From: Burhinus oedicnemus
Taxonomy: Eukaryota; Chordata; Aves; Charadriiformes; Burhinidae
Direction: 5' to 3'
Assembly (NCBI GenBank): GCA_008921705.1
Contig: VFFE01007633.1
Span: 430,135-494,134, forward strand
DNA length: 64,000 nucleotides
This document shows positions 22,461 to 40,682 of this stretch, in pieces. Numbering within the stretch: position 1 is the first letter of the stretch; each line of letters starts with the position of its first letter. A program made the translations under genes and the position numbers. The notes under the pieces are model-generated. The model saw only the letters and a list, made by a program, of their open reading frames with translations, was not told where the DNA came from and made no database searches.

Positions 22461-25021
22461 AAGTGAAATTTTATTGATCACTTGCCAACATCTGCTTCTT
22501 CTGGCACTGGGTATATGAAGTATGGAAGATACATTTTAGTGTGGAGACCAGATGTAGTGTCCACAGTATCCTAGTTGTTTTGTACTTCCTTTAGCATCAA
22601 TAGGGAGAAACAGTACTTAAAGGGCAGGAGCAGATTTCACGAATAATAGCTTAGGTGTAGATATCTCCATGGTAGACATCTAACACTCATATAGATGGAT
22701 ATCGTGTTAGGATACTGGAGTCTGACTGACTTCTTAAGCTCTTGATTGAGAATCTGTAATCTAGAAGAAAGGGAACTCTCCTAGGAGGCAGTAAGTGTGT
22801 GTTTGCCTCCCTAAAGGCTTACAGTGGAATGAGGACAAGTTTTCTACTTAAATTAATGTTTAATTATGATATTATTGTAGAAAATTATGTCCACTATCCC
22901 TTTCAAGTGTTAGCAAGGACAACCAAGAGCAACGTATTGCGTTCCAGAGGTGAACACTACACTGCATGTGTGAAAGGTTGTCTAGGTGTTTAAGAAACTT
23001 CTAGACCAAGAATGGAGTTTAATGGCCATTTTGGGCATTTTGGGTTGGCATAAACATAGAGCATGGATCACATTCTTATCTAATTTCTTTCTAAATTTAA
23101 CTGTCATCATAAAAGTAGATTCTCCAGATGTCAACCTCAATGACTACTGTATTTGTATACTCTCTCCAAATATGTCTATACACACATATACACATATTTA
23201 AGTACATATACATATGTAAAAGAATGTCGTGTTATCTGCATTTCCAATTTTAATTGGAGCTGTAGCTATATTTAGTCTCATTTTTTTTTCATTTTGAATA
23301 TACCATAGTCAAGTGAAGCACCAGTCCCAAACTAGCAATTCTAAAACACTGCTGCTTTTTTGGCTTGTTTCCACTTTTCTGTTCATTTCTGTGTATTAAG
23401 TAAAATGATCTCTCACTTAAGTTCAGACTTAATCCTCTCAGGAAAAAGCAACGTGTTTGTCAGGAATATCCTCTCACTCAACTACTATGTCTGTTACCTT
23501 CACTAAGGAGTCAGGACAGACTTTACTTTGGCATCTTGATGAAAACCTTTCTGTCCTTTCATCCAAGGAATTTCCACTCTCTCATAATTCCATTCTGTGA
23601 CACAATTGACAGCACAGCATATTTACAAATAATCATGGGATGCCTGACAGTTACCCAAGTCTTTTTGTATTTTTGGTTTAATAGACAGGCTTCATGTAGG
23701 AACTGCCATTACTGAGCTATAAGAACAGAGTATCTCTAACTTCAGTTGACAAATTTGTAGTATTATAATACATGCAGGCTTTAAAAGAGAAAAATACTAT
23801 TGGAAGGAAGATGCCCATATTGGATTGAGGAAGTGGAAAATATGAGTCTACAGTTGTTAAGGACAAGCACAGAAAATCAGACACTTGGTAAACTTAACAT
23901 GTATATAACCTGATTATCATTTAATGAAACTCTTTTTTTCTTTAACTTCATATTTTAAAATAAATTCACTTCCTTTTCAAAAGCAGTGTGGCTACTGAAA
24001 AACAAGGAACTTAAATCACTTTTCCAAATGAAAAATGAAGTATAGTTCCTCTGCAGGAGAAAAATCAATTCCAGTTATGGCTTTTCTTTTTTTCCCTTTT
24101 TTTACTTCTGAATATTGCAAGTAAAATTCTATCCTATTTGTAAAAACTGTGACCTTCCCAACTGAGAGAATTAAGAGTCAGTCTGGGCAAATAGTGCCTT
24201 AATTTCATTAAAATATTTCAGGTATAACTTTATTATGTAAACTTGGAAACATGTCTACTCATTGTAAAATTGATCAGTAATAATATGAAAAGAATTAACT
24301 CTGTCTCTCATTAATGAACCTGTTTCATTCAAGTATTTGGTAAGGCAACTAAGCTTCATTCATTAATCAGAAATCTGCTATACCTATATATATATATTCT
24401 GTCAATGGTACAGCAACTGGTGTAAAAGACAAATTATTTTGATGGTTGTCTTTTAAAGACAATGCTATTTTTATTTCCTCATGAGCCATGAGCACTACTT
24501 TGACAAACCAGTAACAGTAAGGGCAAAAATAATTTGTAGTTTTCCAATTACTCTGAATGTCTCTTGACACTGTCTAGTGTCATCTGGAAAACTTGGTCTT
24601 AAAAAGAATCAGTTTGCCCACCAAAAGGCATCAGCTGTCAATATTAGGCACAGGAAACTAACTGGTTCACTAGGCCATCACATGCCGCAAGAGCACACTT
24701 GGAGACAATCCCTCTTGGCATCCGACACATCAGTTCTATCCACAGCAGTCCCATTCTTTTCAAGATGGCTGTACAAAAATCCATGTATTCTGTCACCAGG
24801 AAGACAGCAGCACAAGGTATCTTTAAGTCTGTTAATACACGGTCTCAAGATTTTTGTTATAGCTTTGTTTGTGAAGCCCCTATCACTTTCCCCTAAAATA
24901 GCATCCTCACATGACAAGCATTACTAGAGCATAAAAAGAAGAAAAATGGCATGATATTTCTGCATTCACTGATAAAAGCTGATCCACAGGTTTAATCCAA
25001 AAAGGACAAGACAATATGTAA

Positions 25022-25415
25022 GGGCCCAGATTGCTCTAGCAGACAGCCCTTACTGGCCCTGCCCACCCCCCTGGGGCCTGCGCCCACCCTGCTCATGGCC
25101 CAGGACCCCATGTCAGCCCTCTGGGGCTGTCAGCTCCTGACCCAGCGATCCTACAGCAGTGCCGCTCTCCAGGTCCCCACAGCGCTTCCCTGCCCACCCA
25201 TGTGCCAATGTGCCAGTTCAGCCTCAGCCTGTCCCCGACCCCAGAGAGGTGCCTGATGCATGGGACTGGGGTTGCCCCCATGCCCCCCCCGACTGCCCTG
25301 CCCCTGGCTGAGGTGGTGGGATGGGCCCTGCCAGGCTGTCCCAGGGAGCCCCCATCACTCCTGGCACCCCAACCCCAGGGAGCTGCCGACTCCCGCTGTG
25401 CCCTGACACGAGGGA
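25022..25415. other. GC-rich island in intron
   Basis: About 400 bp of clearly GC-rich sequence, with C runs and many CCC and CTG words, inside an AT-rich intron. Frames of 61-93 codons exist in several frames on both strands, which is expected of GC-rich DNA and does not show coding. CpG is present but not dense. It could be a degenerate mobile element, an intronic regulatory island or an unassigned retroposed exon; I recognise no protein. Confidence 0.55.
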
Positions 25416-26151
25416 ATAGTGTAGCTATCTATCTTTGCAATAACTTCTTTAAGAAACAGACTCCAGTGAATTCACCTTTCTAAACCAACTCTGTGACATA
25501 GTTTAGCAGCACAGGTTAGTAAGTTCTTAGAAATTAGTTGTACATCTGTGCATCTTGAATGCATATTTAGAAGACAGGTGAATTCACAGAGAGTGAATCA
25601 GAAGACAATGGTATTGTACAAGATTTAGTAAGAGAGAAATGATACCTTCTGAATTTTTCTCTATGAAAATATGCCTGGAATTCAGTTTTAGTGTCACATT
25701 ACTGGTTCAGTTTTAAGAACAGCAGATTTCATGTCATGTTTAAATATTCTTCACTAGGCCTTTCCCAAACACAAAATAATTCTTCATTTTGTCTGACATT
25801 CATTATACAAGACAGATAAATCCACAATAAACCTGTACTACTCTATCTCCAGTGAAAGATTTCTAATACAAAAAATTGGAGGTTTTTTCAGTGTACTTGG
25901 AAATTAGGAAGGCTTTTAAGCTAAAGCAAGATGACACTCTTTAGTATAGACTAAGCAAATGTTTTGAGTATTGTTAAATGGAATATTGTTAAATGGATCA
26001 TTTCATCAGTTCTTTATCGAACAGCTTCAATATACTTGCCACATATTTCACCTGTCAAAAGCTGATTATGTTTCATAATTCCTTTCTTCTTTATTGTCAA
26101 TTTAATATACAGCATATCTACTAGCATTTAATATAAAATGTTATAGTCTTT

Positions 26152-26733
26152 TGTTCTGGGTCTGGCTGGGACACAGTTAAATTTCTTCACAGTAGCTAGC
26201 ATTGTGCTGTGTTTCGGATTTGTGAACAAAACAGTGTTGATAACAAAGGGATGTTTTAGTTATGGCTGAGCAGTGCTTACACAGAGTCAAGGTCTTTGTT
26301 TCTCACGCTGTCCCACCAGCAAGTAGACTGGAGGTGAGTAAGAAGTTTGGAGGGGACACAGCTGGGGTAGCTGACCCCAACTGACTCAAGGGATATCCCA
26401 TACCATATGACGTTGTGCTTAGCAATAAAAGCTGGGGGACAAAAGAGGAAGGGGGGGGGATGTTGGCAGTTATGGCATTTCTCTTCCCAAGTAACCGTTA
26501 TGTGTGATGGAGCCCTGCTGTCCTGGAGGTGGCTGAACACCTGCCTGCCGAAAGGAAGTAGTGAATGAATTCCTTGTTTTACTTTGCTTGCACATGGAGC
26601 TTTTGCTTTACCTATTATATTTCAACCCACGAGTTGTCTCACTTTTACCCTTCTGATTCTCTCCCCCATCCCATTGTGTGGGAGCGAGCAAGCGGCTTGG
26701 TGGGGCTGAACTGTCTACTAGGGTTAACCCACA
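26152..26733 (+). mobile_element. solo LTR-like element (avian ERV family)
   Basis: About 580 bp starting TGTTCTGGG and ending near ACCCACA. I recognise the layout and word order (GGCTGGGACACAG, GCAGTGCTTACAC, CCTTGTTTTACTTTGC, TTTACCCTTCTG) as a common avian endogenous retrovirus LTR family from memory of bird genomes. AATAAAAGCTG at about 26424 occupies the place of the TATA region. No gag, pol or env sequence flanks it, so it is probably a solo LTR left by recombination. I could not find a clean target duplication, and borders are approximate to about 5 bp. It is antisense to CSMD1. Confidence 0.7.
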
Positions 26734-27550
26734 GCATATTTTAATATATAAATTTTGAGGTGCAACTTCAAATTATTTAATTCAATATCCAAACAAATAA
26801 TACGGAGTTACTTTTTTCATTTGATCATTCATTTCCTTACATAATCCAATATACATCTATATTTTAAAAGTTTGTGAAGTCACCACGGAGGCAAAATTCC
26901 ACAAAATGCCAGAATCAGATCAGGCTTGTGATAGAGTTCATGAGTCTGGGGTATTATTCAGGACTTAATCTTATATGAGATATGTCTTTCTCTTGGTTTG
27001 GTTTATAGAACACGCTCTTTCTATAAAAATTGTCTTATAAAAAATGAATCAAACTATATATGCCTGAGGTACATGTGAAGTAACAAATTACATGTTTGTT
27101 ATGTCCCAATTGTAGTAATTTGTTTTGTTCTCCAAGGTCTGGTGAGTTTGGATGAATGCTGAATGCTTCATCTTTTTCCTGAGAAAGGGAGGCTAACAAG
27201 GATAAACTAAGTCAAAGCTATCAAAGGAAGTTCCTTGAATGTCAGTACCAATTTATATCACAATACCTTCTTTATGGGAGGGGTAGGCAAGATAAAAGAA
27301 AGAATTTTTTTTGCAAGTATTATCACCTAAATCCCACTAATAAAGCTAAATATTTTAGTATCATATTTTCTTCTGAAAATCTCTTTGAATTTGAATATTG
27401 ACATGTTTACAGCATCTGAAGTCTAGCCAAAATGAGAATGTTTCATAATGATATCACAAATGATACAATACAAATCTACTCCTTGTCTATATGTGTGAAC
27501 AAAGACATGTTCTCTCACACGCCTATGTATAGAACTGTATGTTTAAATCA

Positions 27551-29756
<2,206 letters not shown>

Positions 29757-30984
29757 TTAATCCAAATGACAGTCATCATCTAAAAAATAAATATACCACT
29801 AAAATGCTCATTGTTTCTTGCAGGACGGAGCTCAGTTGTACTTGTTCCTTTTACTTGCTGTGCTCCGGTATTCTAAAGAATGGCCTAATGCTTTCACAGC
29901 TGTTAGCTGAATTTCGGTTTTGGGCTATGACAATGTGAGTGCCATGGCAGCTTGGAGAGCAATTGACTTTGGAAGCACATCCTTAGGCAAGAGAGGATCA
30001 GTGGGTGTTTCAGCTGCCCTCTTTAATGACAGGATATTATACCTACCACCTATTTTACTTATTAAATATGAAATTTTTGGCTTCTCATTATAACTTTCCC
30101 ATTAGAAGCCAAGAAAAATACTATGCTGTAGATAATTGGACATAAAACTAATGTAATAATATACAACTATTTGATTTATCATGTTGGAGAATACTAAGTG
30201 ATTACAACATCTTCAAGGCTATTTCAGTTGTTTACAGTCAACAACAATTATTTTTACCAATAATTTCTGAGAATTCATAAACCTGATGTGCTACAAGAAC
30301 AGTTAAAAGACTGTAAATGATATTTAAAGAGCAAAATAATAAAATTCATTAGAATTAGGGTTTATTTTCCCTTTGGCATTGTTATGTATAATCACTTCTT
30401 TATAGCACACATTTTTTTGTACTTAATGACTCTTGGTATTGTACATGTTGTTTGTGTATCAAACTTGTTTTTTCTACACTTCATTTCGCAGTTAGCTAGT
30501 AAACACCATTTTTTTAATATATATTTAGAGAAAAAATGATAGATGTATCATTTGTGTGCAATATCATCTATGCTTTACACTATAAAAATAAATGTACATT
30601 AAGAATAATCCCATCAAATATAAGCATTTTTTCTGTGTGACTGGCATGTTCAAATCTTTGTTGGATCAGTTTGGTTTCTTCAAGAATTAGTTTCAGGGGA
30701 TCACTGCATCTAGGTATGAATAAGTAACACCATGAATATTGCCAGCCATTTGGTCCTTTAATTAACAAAGACACAGAATGGCACAGAAAAAAAAAGGGTG
30801 TTTAGACTTTATTCCTGGCAGATTTTCAGACATGGTATTTCTGGCTTACTAAGCTATTTTAAGAATAAGTGTAAGCAGAATCATGGTTATATTTAATTTT
30901 ATTTTACATCCTGACATATAATTTTCTTTGCTGGCCCTTAACAGCGAAGAACAATATTCCCATCTATTCAATATGCACAGCTTT

Positions 30985-31022
30985 ACACACACACCCCTGT
31001 ACACCCCCCCCCCCACACACAC
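30985..31022. repeat. CA/C-rich microsatellite
   Basis: ACACAC units interrupted by a C13 run (CCCCTGTACACC then poly-C) and further CA units. Low-complexity; it gives spurious frames. Confidence 0.85.
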
Positions 31023-32639
31023 TTGTTTAGCTGCTCTGATCACTAAGTAAAAGAAAAGGTATGTGGAACCTATATATACTTATTTTCATATTGAAAGCTT
31101 TATGCTTTTCTTATTTCTTATACTGTCATTTGCTTTATTCAGGATCATAATTGTTTAAGTGTAGTAGTTTTAAGTGCTCTTGAAGTTAACATTTATTGAC
31201 AAGTTGGATACAGAACACTAAATGAAATAAATCCTATCTTAAATCTAGCATAAAATACACAACACAGTTTAGCAGAACATTTGAAGTTCTCAATTATGAT
31301 TACGTTCTACCAGTTTTCTGTATTGCTACTGAGAATAACAGTTAAGTTTATCCAAGTATTATTGAATGTAGAGAAAAGCTTTTTCAAAGAATGTTTAGAA
31401 ATAATTTGTACTAGCAACAACAGTACAATACATACTCCTTTTATCAATATGCAGTGGGTTCATTTGTCAGACAAGGTCACACAGATATAGAAACACATAT
31501 GTTCTTCTAAATCAGTAGGTTAGATGGTTGCAGAAGATTCTAGCCTTAAAAGCTTAAGAAAGTTATAAAATGAATACAAGATTGAAAGAAATGGTCAGAG
31601 GTACACTAACATACTCCTGGAATGATAGCTACAAAATATAGCAAAAGAAAAGCAAATACATTTTTCAAGTTTTTAAAATAAGTAAATACTTTACATAGTG
31701 TAAACAAACCACTTCATTTTCAGTAAATTTAATATACCTGCCTTTGTTTAAAAGAATGGGATTTTGTGATTAAGTTTTCAACAGGACCTCAGTATCACCC
31801 CAGCTGCTCTGTGAAACTTGTTTCATGCATGCTGTTCTAACCATGGCAGGAGAGTGTTCTGCACTTGTGGAAGGAGAATGAAGAAACCATAGTTCAAGGA
31901 TTTCACACAGTCATGGTTCTTCCTGATTATAACCTGCAGAGCAGATACAGTCTGCCAGGTCAATTTAACTGACCCAACCTGCTCTTTTTGGTTCTTTTTT
32001 ATCAGGACTAATAGTCTTTTCTCTATTAAATGTACAAACGCTATTTTATTCAAACTTTTTTTTTATTCTGTAATGACTTTACAACTGACTAGGTGATGAA
32101 GGCTGCTTACATATCCAGCTACATAACTGTCATATGCCTAGAACTACAGCTTCTGCCACATGATTAGGCATTAATCCATCCCTTGGTCAGGAATACTTGC
32201 TCAAATGGGAGTTTTGGTCACGAGATAAATCATTCACAATCATGTGATAGAAAAAGGTTCAATACATTGTTGTGGACAAACCAGTTTTGACTCTGGAAAT
32301 TTATACCTAATTATGTTTAATTGAATTTGTTACCAATTAACACAAACCTCTGACCACTGATTCAGGAGTTTAGTAGAAAGAGGACAAAAATGATCAAAAA
32401 ACCGCTTAAGTGAACAGCTTTCCTTCCCTCTCCCCAAGCTCAACTTCAGTCAAACATCTATCCTCCCCCTTCCTTGTCTCAACTTCCTTATGTTCATCTT
32501 AGTTTCACTAGTGAGGTGAGAGGCGACACAGGAGGTTCAGTTCATGTGCTGTCTTTTTGGTTCTTTGTTTTCCTTTGCACTACTTCATATTGTACTCATT
32601 TTTTTCTCCTGCTTTTTGTTTCATCAAGTTTTCATGACA

Positions 32640-33060
32640 CTCTGTTTCTTAGTGTTTGTGCCACAGCATGGGTCACCCATGGGCTGGAGTTGCTCAGAGA
32701 CATCCTCCTACTGCAGAACAGGCCTTTCACAGGCCACCAACTCCTCCAAGGTGTTATCACTCCAGCATGGCTTACCCACAGGCCACAGTCCCTTTAGAAG
32801 TGCTGCCCTTTTGGCATGGAGGGACTCTTTCCAAGAGTGTGTCTCCAACAGTCCCTCCAAAAGCATCTCCAGCAGCACGTCCCCAGAAGCATCTCTGGCC
32901 CAAAGCAGTTGTCACTTTCTCATGTATCCTTGAGAACAGACACTACTTGCTCCTCTGACTGGTGGAAGTTTTGGTCTGTGAGAGGTTCTTTATACCAGCT
33001 TCACATGGTAGCTCATGACCTCGTCCCACACAGGTCACCACTACAGCCCCTGCTAGTTAT
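32640..33060 (+). repeat. degenerate GC-richer repeat block
   Basis: The words CAGCATGG, ACCCATGGGCTG, CACAGGCCAC and ACCCACAGGCCAC recur imperfectly at intervals of roughly 50-60 bp from about 32660 to 32830, suggesting decayed tandem units. Similar CATGGGCTG-type strings occur in dispersed avian repeats that I remember, but I cannot name the family. Overlapping plus-strand frames of 95-129 codons in three frames over the block reflect the lack of stop codons in GC-rich repeats, not a gene. Confidence 0.4.
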
Positions 33061-36000
33061 ACTTTTAGCTTTACAGGTATCTAAACCTTCCCTGTCTTCC
33101 TAAGAGGATCTATGACCTGAGTAAAAATTTCAGCATCGCTCCGGGAGTATTTTTCATTCACTGTGTGGAAGAAACTCTTGCCCAACCTTTTATGGGAATG
33201 CTACCTTTCTCTATTTATTTTTTCACCCACTTCCTAAAAAGGGAGGAAGTTTCAGAAGCAAATCCTTGTTCAGATTCTCTAACCCTCAGCTGGAGTCCAC
33301 ATCCGGAGAATCCCTACAGCAGCTGTGCAAAGGTAAAGGACCTTTTTTAAGAATAAAATTAAAGAATATCCCGTAATTGTCAGTAATCACAGCTGTCAAT
33401 TTGCATACATGCATTTGTAATCCAAACAGATTTTTTTCTGTAACTAGCATTTTCAGCACCTCTCAACAAATGATGTCAAATCATCTGGTTTCATTATACT
33501 ATTGCCTTAGGAAAGTTATTTTCCTGTGACCAGGCTATCTCTGCCATTATGGCAAATGTAGGGGCAGTTTACTCACACTTTTAAATTAATTCATGTAGCA
33601 GAAGTACTGCTACGTGGTTCCTTCGTTTTCAGACTGAAAGCCATCATTTTACTGAGAGCAGCCAGCGAGCAAAACAGCCACGGCAGCCACAAACATCCAT
33701 GGCTAGAGTTGTGTCAGATTATTCTAATGTCAGCAGGAAACACTTAATGCCATGTCAAAATTGGCATTTTGCTCAGTTTTTCATAGGTTTTACTAATACT
33801 CTATTAATGGTTACAGTAAGATAAGAAATGCAAAAGATGCACAAATAAATCATGCCATTCATTATAAAGACATTTTTCAAAATATTTTTTTTCCTGTTGT
33901 AAGAAAAATAAATGCCTTAAGAATAAACGTAATGCAAGCCAGACATTACAACAAAGTCAGGTACTCCCATACTGCTTAAAATGGAATTTAGATTTAAGTA
34001 GTCCATGGCAAAATGCAGTACCATTTCAAACATCCCTAATATGTGTTGTAAACCATGTTATAATGTGCCATGGTAATACATGTGGAAAATAACAGTCTTA
34101 GTTCTGCTCTCTAATTGCACTCAGCAGTAAGTGTGTGGCTATGCATTTTATTCTTGTTGCAGACTAGGTCAACTTATTTGTTAAAGTCACATTCCTCTTT
34201 TATTCTTGTTCCCCATTGTCTTTCTTCCACAGTCCTTCCTCATCCTAGTATGCTAACTTTTTTAATAGTCCTCTTTAAAATCTCATTTGACCTCATAAAC
34301 TAATTCATGTATTTGTATGGTAGAGCAAGCAAAGGAAGACACACATTAAAAACCCATAAATTTTGGGGTGGTAGAAAGGTCATTGCTTTGCTTTTTAGGG
34401 AAAGAACTCTTTGTACTGCTGCAGCCTCAGCTATACAAAAATATATGCTATTGTTTCTTAGGTGATGTCATAGCAGGAAAACAAGCATAAGATAATCCTG
34501 AAAAAAACAATATAATTCCCAATCTTCTTAAATGTGACTGTTCCTAGCATATTTCAACATACCTGACCCTAATATTCTGAAAGACTAGATATTCATTCAG
34601 CCTGATATTGCAGATACCCTTTACCTATTGTATGAAATACCAGGAAATGTGGTCGTCTGAGAAAAAGAAATGAAGGCACAGATGACATATGCAGCTAAAA
34701 AGAAGTTTTTGAGAAAGTGGCATTGCAAAAGTCATTAAATCTGGATCAAAAGCTACAAACCTTATCTGTTGCTTGCTCAAACCAGAATGTGAAATAATGC
34801 AAGCAATAACTTTTTTTTCCCCTCTAGTCTTCCTTCTAGCTTTTGCCTATAGCCTTGGCAACCTAGACTTCTCAAGCTGTATCACAGAGACATTCCATTT
34901 TCTATAGCAATTATCCTCCATCTTTTAGTAAATGTTTCATACTGCTGTGAAACAAAATTGAAATCAGCCCAGTGGAAAAGTGAACAAGGAAGAAGGTCAA
35001 CCTGGAATAGAGGGCGATAAATAAAATGATTGACTTTGCAGACCAGATTACATTGTTCAGTGTGAGAGTGGATGTTATTCTCTGGAGTATTTAAAAGGCT
35101 AGCAAGCAGGCAGCCGTTGGAAATATGATCACATGCTTCAAAAGAAGAGAGAAAAATCTCAAAATGTTAGAGCTTATTAAATACCACTAACTCATTAACC
35201 AATATATGTATACATACATGTGTGTATTAAATAAAGCTCTTAAGACATATTTAAAAATATATTTTAAAAACTGGATATTCATATAGCTTCATGATTCTCC
35301 TGAGACAAATAAAGTGACTTATTTTATGCTGCTGCAGAGAGCACTTCTCATTTGTTAAAATCTATTTCTTACAGTTCCTAAAAAATAAGTGTAGTCCAAA
35401 TAAATGACTGAAATGAGGCATATCATTGCGCTCACCTGGAGACATACTGTTCAACAGCAATATATGTGTGTGTGTCTGTGTATACACATACAGCTAATAG
35501 AACTGAGGCTTTCTATCACTATGAATTCTTTAAAAGCAGCAAAAAATAACTAAACATTTTAGGCATATGAAAACCAAATAGAATAAGATAGAAAGATGTT
35601 ATTCATATGCAAATGGCTGATAAGAACTCAAATGCTGAAAGCTGTTTTCTAGTTCCAGAAGTTTATTTTCCCCTCTTTTCCAATTAATTCTTCATGATAA
35701 ATTTAAATGCAAGCTATGCTTTTGATGCATGAAAAGGGCAGGTACTGATATTTTGAGCAATATCCAAAGTAGACTGTGCAGTCATGGTGATGTCTTTCCA
35801 TAAACACAGAAGTAAGAAGGCTTAAAAAAAAAACATCCAGAAGCAGTTTGAGCAGTCCCAACAAGCTCCTTACAACTATAGAAATATTCTTGAGGTCAGA
35901 CAGTTTTTTCCACTAACTTGCTGTGTCAAACCATGACCATGACCATTTAAAAAATGAATCTTGATACTATAATTTTCAAAACTATCCAAAACTACTTTTA

Positions 36001-37539
36001 TACTTCAGTTTGGTAAAGCTGAAAAGCTAGTATATAATAAACCATAGTGTTCAATGACTGTCTCAGTAAGCTTACTGGATGTGTATGCAGCGCGTCTAGT
36101 GAACTGCCCAGAACCCCCTTTGGGACCACATTTGTTGCCTGTACAGGCAGCAGACCTGTAAGCACTGCTCCAGGTGTCACCAGACTGCAGACACATGGGT
36201 CAGCCTAGTGTACTAAGTTGCCTAGCAGCATGTAACAGACTTGGGCATGCTGTCTCATATTTGCATTTCAACTGCAGTGTGCAGACAAGCACATAGTACC
36301 TCCTCAAATTCAGTTGTGTCAGGAAGCGACCTGTAAGTCTTACATCTGCCACCCACCCTTCAATACTGAAACTGCGTCACGGTCTCTGCCATATCGATTT
36401 TCCCTCCAAGTTCTCCAAGAAGATGGAATTTCTTAGCAGCCTGAACAAAAACTCCTGAAACATCAAGTGGGAGTACTGATCAATACTAATACAATTAAGT
36501 AAACTCCCCAAAACCTTGAGCTGAGATACAGATATTAGGTAAGCTTGAAAGTGTCTTTGGCACTTTTATCCTCTCTTTGTATTATTACACTGAGGAATAC
36601 TGTGTGATGCAGAATCCAAGCTAACTTCAGTAGAAGTAACTCTGAAACTGTAGGTGGTAAAAACATATTGAAGCACAGCTATATTGTTTCAACATTATGC
36701 TGCCTATACATATACAGAACTGAGATTTTCATAAGTACTTGAAAATATTTTCTTTATTTTTCTTTTTCTTTATGTCTTGAGAAAGCTGAAATGAACAGTA
36801 CTTCTATGGATAAAGACTTTAGGTGAATGTAACAGATTGTCATAAAAGGTCTTATGCTGTACTCACTTGTTCAGTGAGTAACTTGTCAGCATAGAATAAA
36901 ACCCAAAATATATTTTTCCATTGTTTTTGTTAGAAAATTATCACTATTTCATACTGTAACTGCAATTGGATGGGGCAAAAATTAAGTATAAAATAAATGT
37001 TAAGTATATAATTAACTATAGAAGTATAAAATCTTTAATTTTGTTTTTAATATCTGTTTCAGATAACTAGATATTTCTTCACCAGCACCACAAGACCTAT
37101 TTTCTGTGTCATTATAATGTCTGAATATAAATCAGAAACTTTTGGAATGTTGATACTGTGTAACAAATCTACTGATTTTATTTTTACTGATCTATTGAAT
37201 TCCAAAATGCAACTAGCAATTCTGGGCAGATTTCTAGTGCCCATTTCAAATGCTACCCAGTGGTATGTTTGCATTTTCATCTCAGGGAAATCTATCTTTT
37301 AACAGAGATCAAATATGTGCCTCCCCTGGTCCACAGCAGTCTAGCAACTTACATGCAACCCAATACAAAATAAAGATCTCTTTTTGCTCACAACTGATTA
37401 TAATAGTGTCTGTGTCTATAAAACAAATTCTATGGTCTTGTCCCTACTCATTTTAGTCAAGCAAAACATTGGGCTAGATTTAATAGATATTTCTATCAGA
37501 TAACTAAATTAAGTAGCTACAAGCTGGCCAGCTGCTCAC

Positions 37540-38345
37540 AGAGAAGAGCTGTTTGTGCATGTGGATATAGATGCCAGCTTGGGCTACAAGGACCACAAGA
37601 TGATGAAGGTGAGGAACTGGCAGAAGGTTGGAATTAAGATGAGCAGACATTGGCATATTCATGAAGTTGGTACATAGATTCTCCTAAGGAGCAGGCATGA
37701 AGGGGAAGGATACTAGTGAATTTTTTTATTGAGAATTGAGAGCCTTGGAACAAATTATCCCATTGTGAGGGAAGACTGGGAATTTGGGCAGAAAGCCTGC
37801 AGGGCTAGATGAGGAGTTTTCAAATAATTTAAATACAAAAAGAGAACATAGTGGAGGCAAGGACAGGTAATAAATCAGGAGTATGACAGCATTGCTCAGC
37901 TACTTAGAAACAAAAATCAAGAAAGTCCAAGTCCAGCTGGAGTGAAAACTAGCAAAGGACATTAGGGAAAAATTCTATAGGTATGCTACTTACAAAGAGA
38001 AGTTCAAAATATGTGGGGGTATGTTGATGCTTTGGGGGATGTGGGGTGTGGACAACCTAATGACAAATGATGCAGAAAATATTTAAGTATTAAATGCCTT
38101 TTTTGCTTTGCCTTCACAGTCCTCACCATGTACTTCTATAGTCTGAGGAGGACATGAACACTCAGCAGTAAGGGAGCAACAGATTACAGACCACTGAGAG
38201 AGGCTGGACATATTCAAGTCCTTAGGGCCAGATAGGATTCACAGGAGACAACTGCCATTATGAAGCCAGTCTACCATCAGGATAAGTCCCTAACGGCTGG
38301 GAAAAGGCTAAGACTACACCCATATTTAAAGAAATACTTTAAGAT
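37540..38345 (+). mobile_element. old CR1 LINE segment (end of endonuclease to start of RT)
   Basis: Diverged CR1 ORF2. The piece ASLGYKDHKMM at about 37575 corresponds to the SDH-containing end of the endonuclease domain, NAFFALPSQSS-like sequence at about 38095 to the NAFFASVF linker, and TPIFKE at about 38320 to the TPIFKK motif just before the RT. Many stops and indels. It ends before the RT core, and has no CR1 tail. Confidence 0.75.
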
Positions 38346-38359
38346 CTAAGAAGAATTCA

Positions 38360-40682
<2,323 letters not shown>

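Noticed and set aside
24577..24927. 116-codon plus-strand frame with overlapping frames on both strands
   Set aside because: Overlapping frames on both strands without homology point to chance in slightly GC-richer sequence.
25093..25483. Proline/glycine-rich frames in the GC-rich island
   Set aside because: Expected from GC-rich composition; several frames on both strands are open.
25968..25997. 15-bp near-perfect tandem duplication
   Set aside because: Isolated local duplication with no associated feature.
32474..33103. Three overlapping plus-strand frames of 95-129 codons
   Set aside because: Simultaneous open frames in three phases over a degenerate repeat do not look like coding selection; no known protein motif.
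36060..36340. Possible LTR or tRNA-primer-like words in a GC-richer segment
   Set aside because: No matching terminal repeat, no clear promoter order and no convincing primer-binding site; too weak to annotate.
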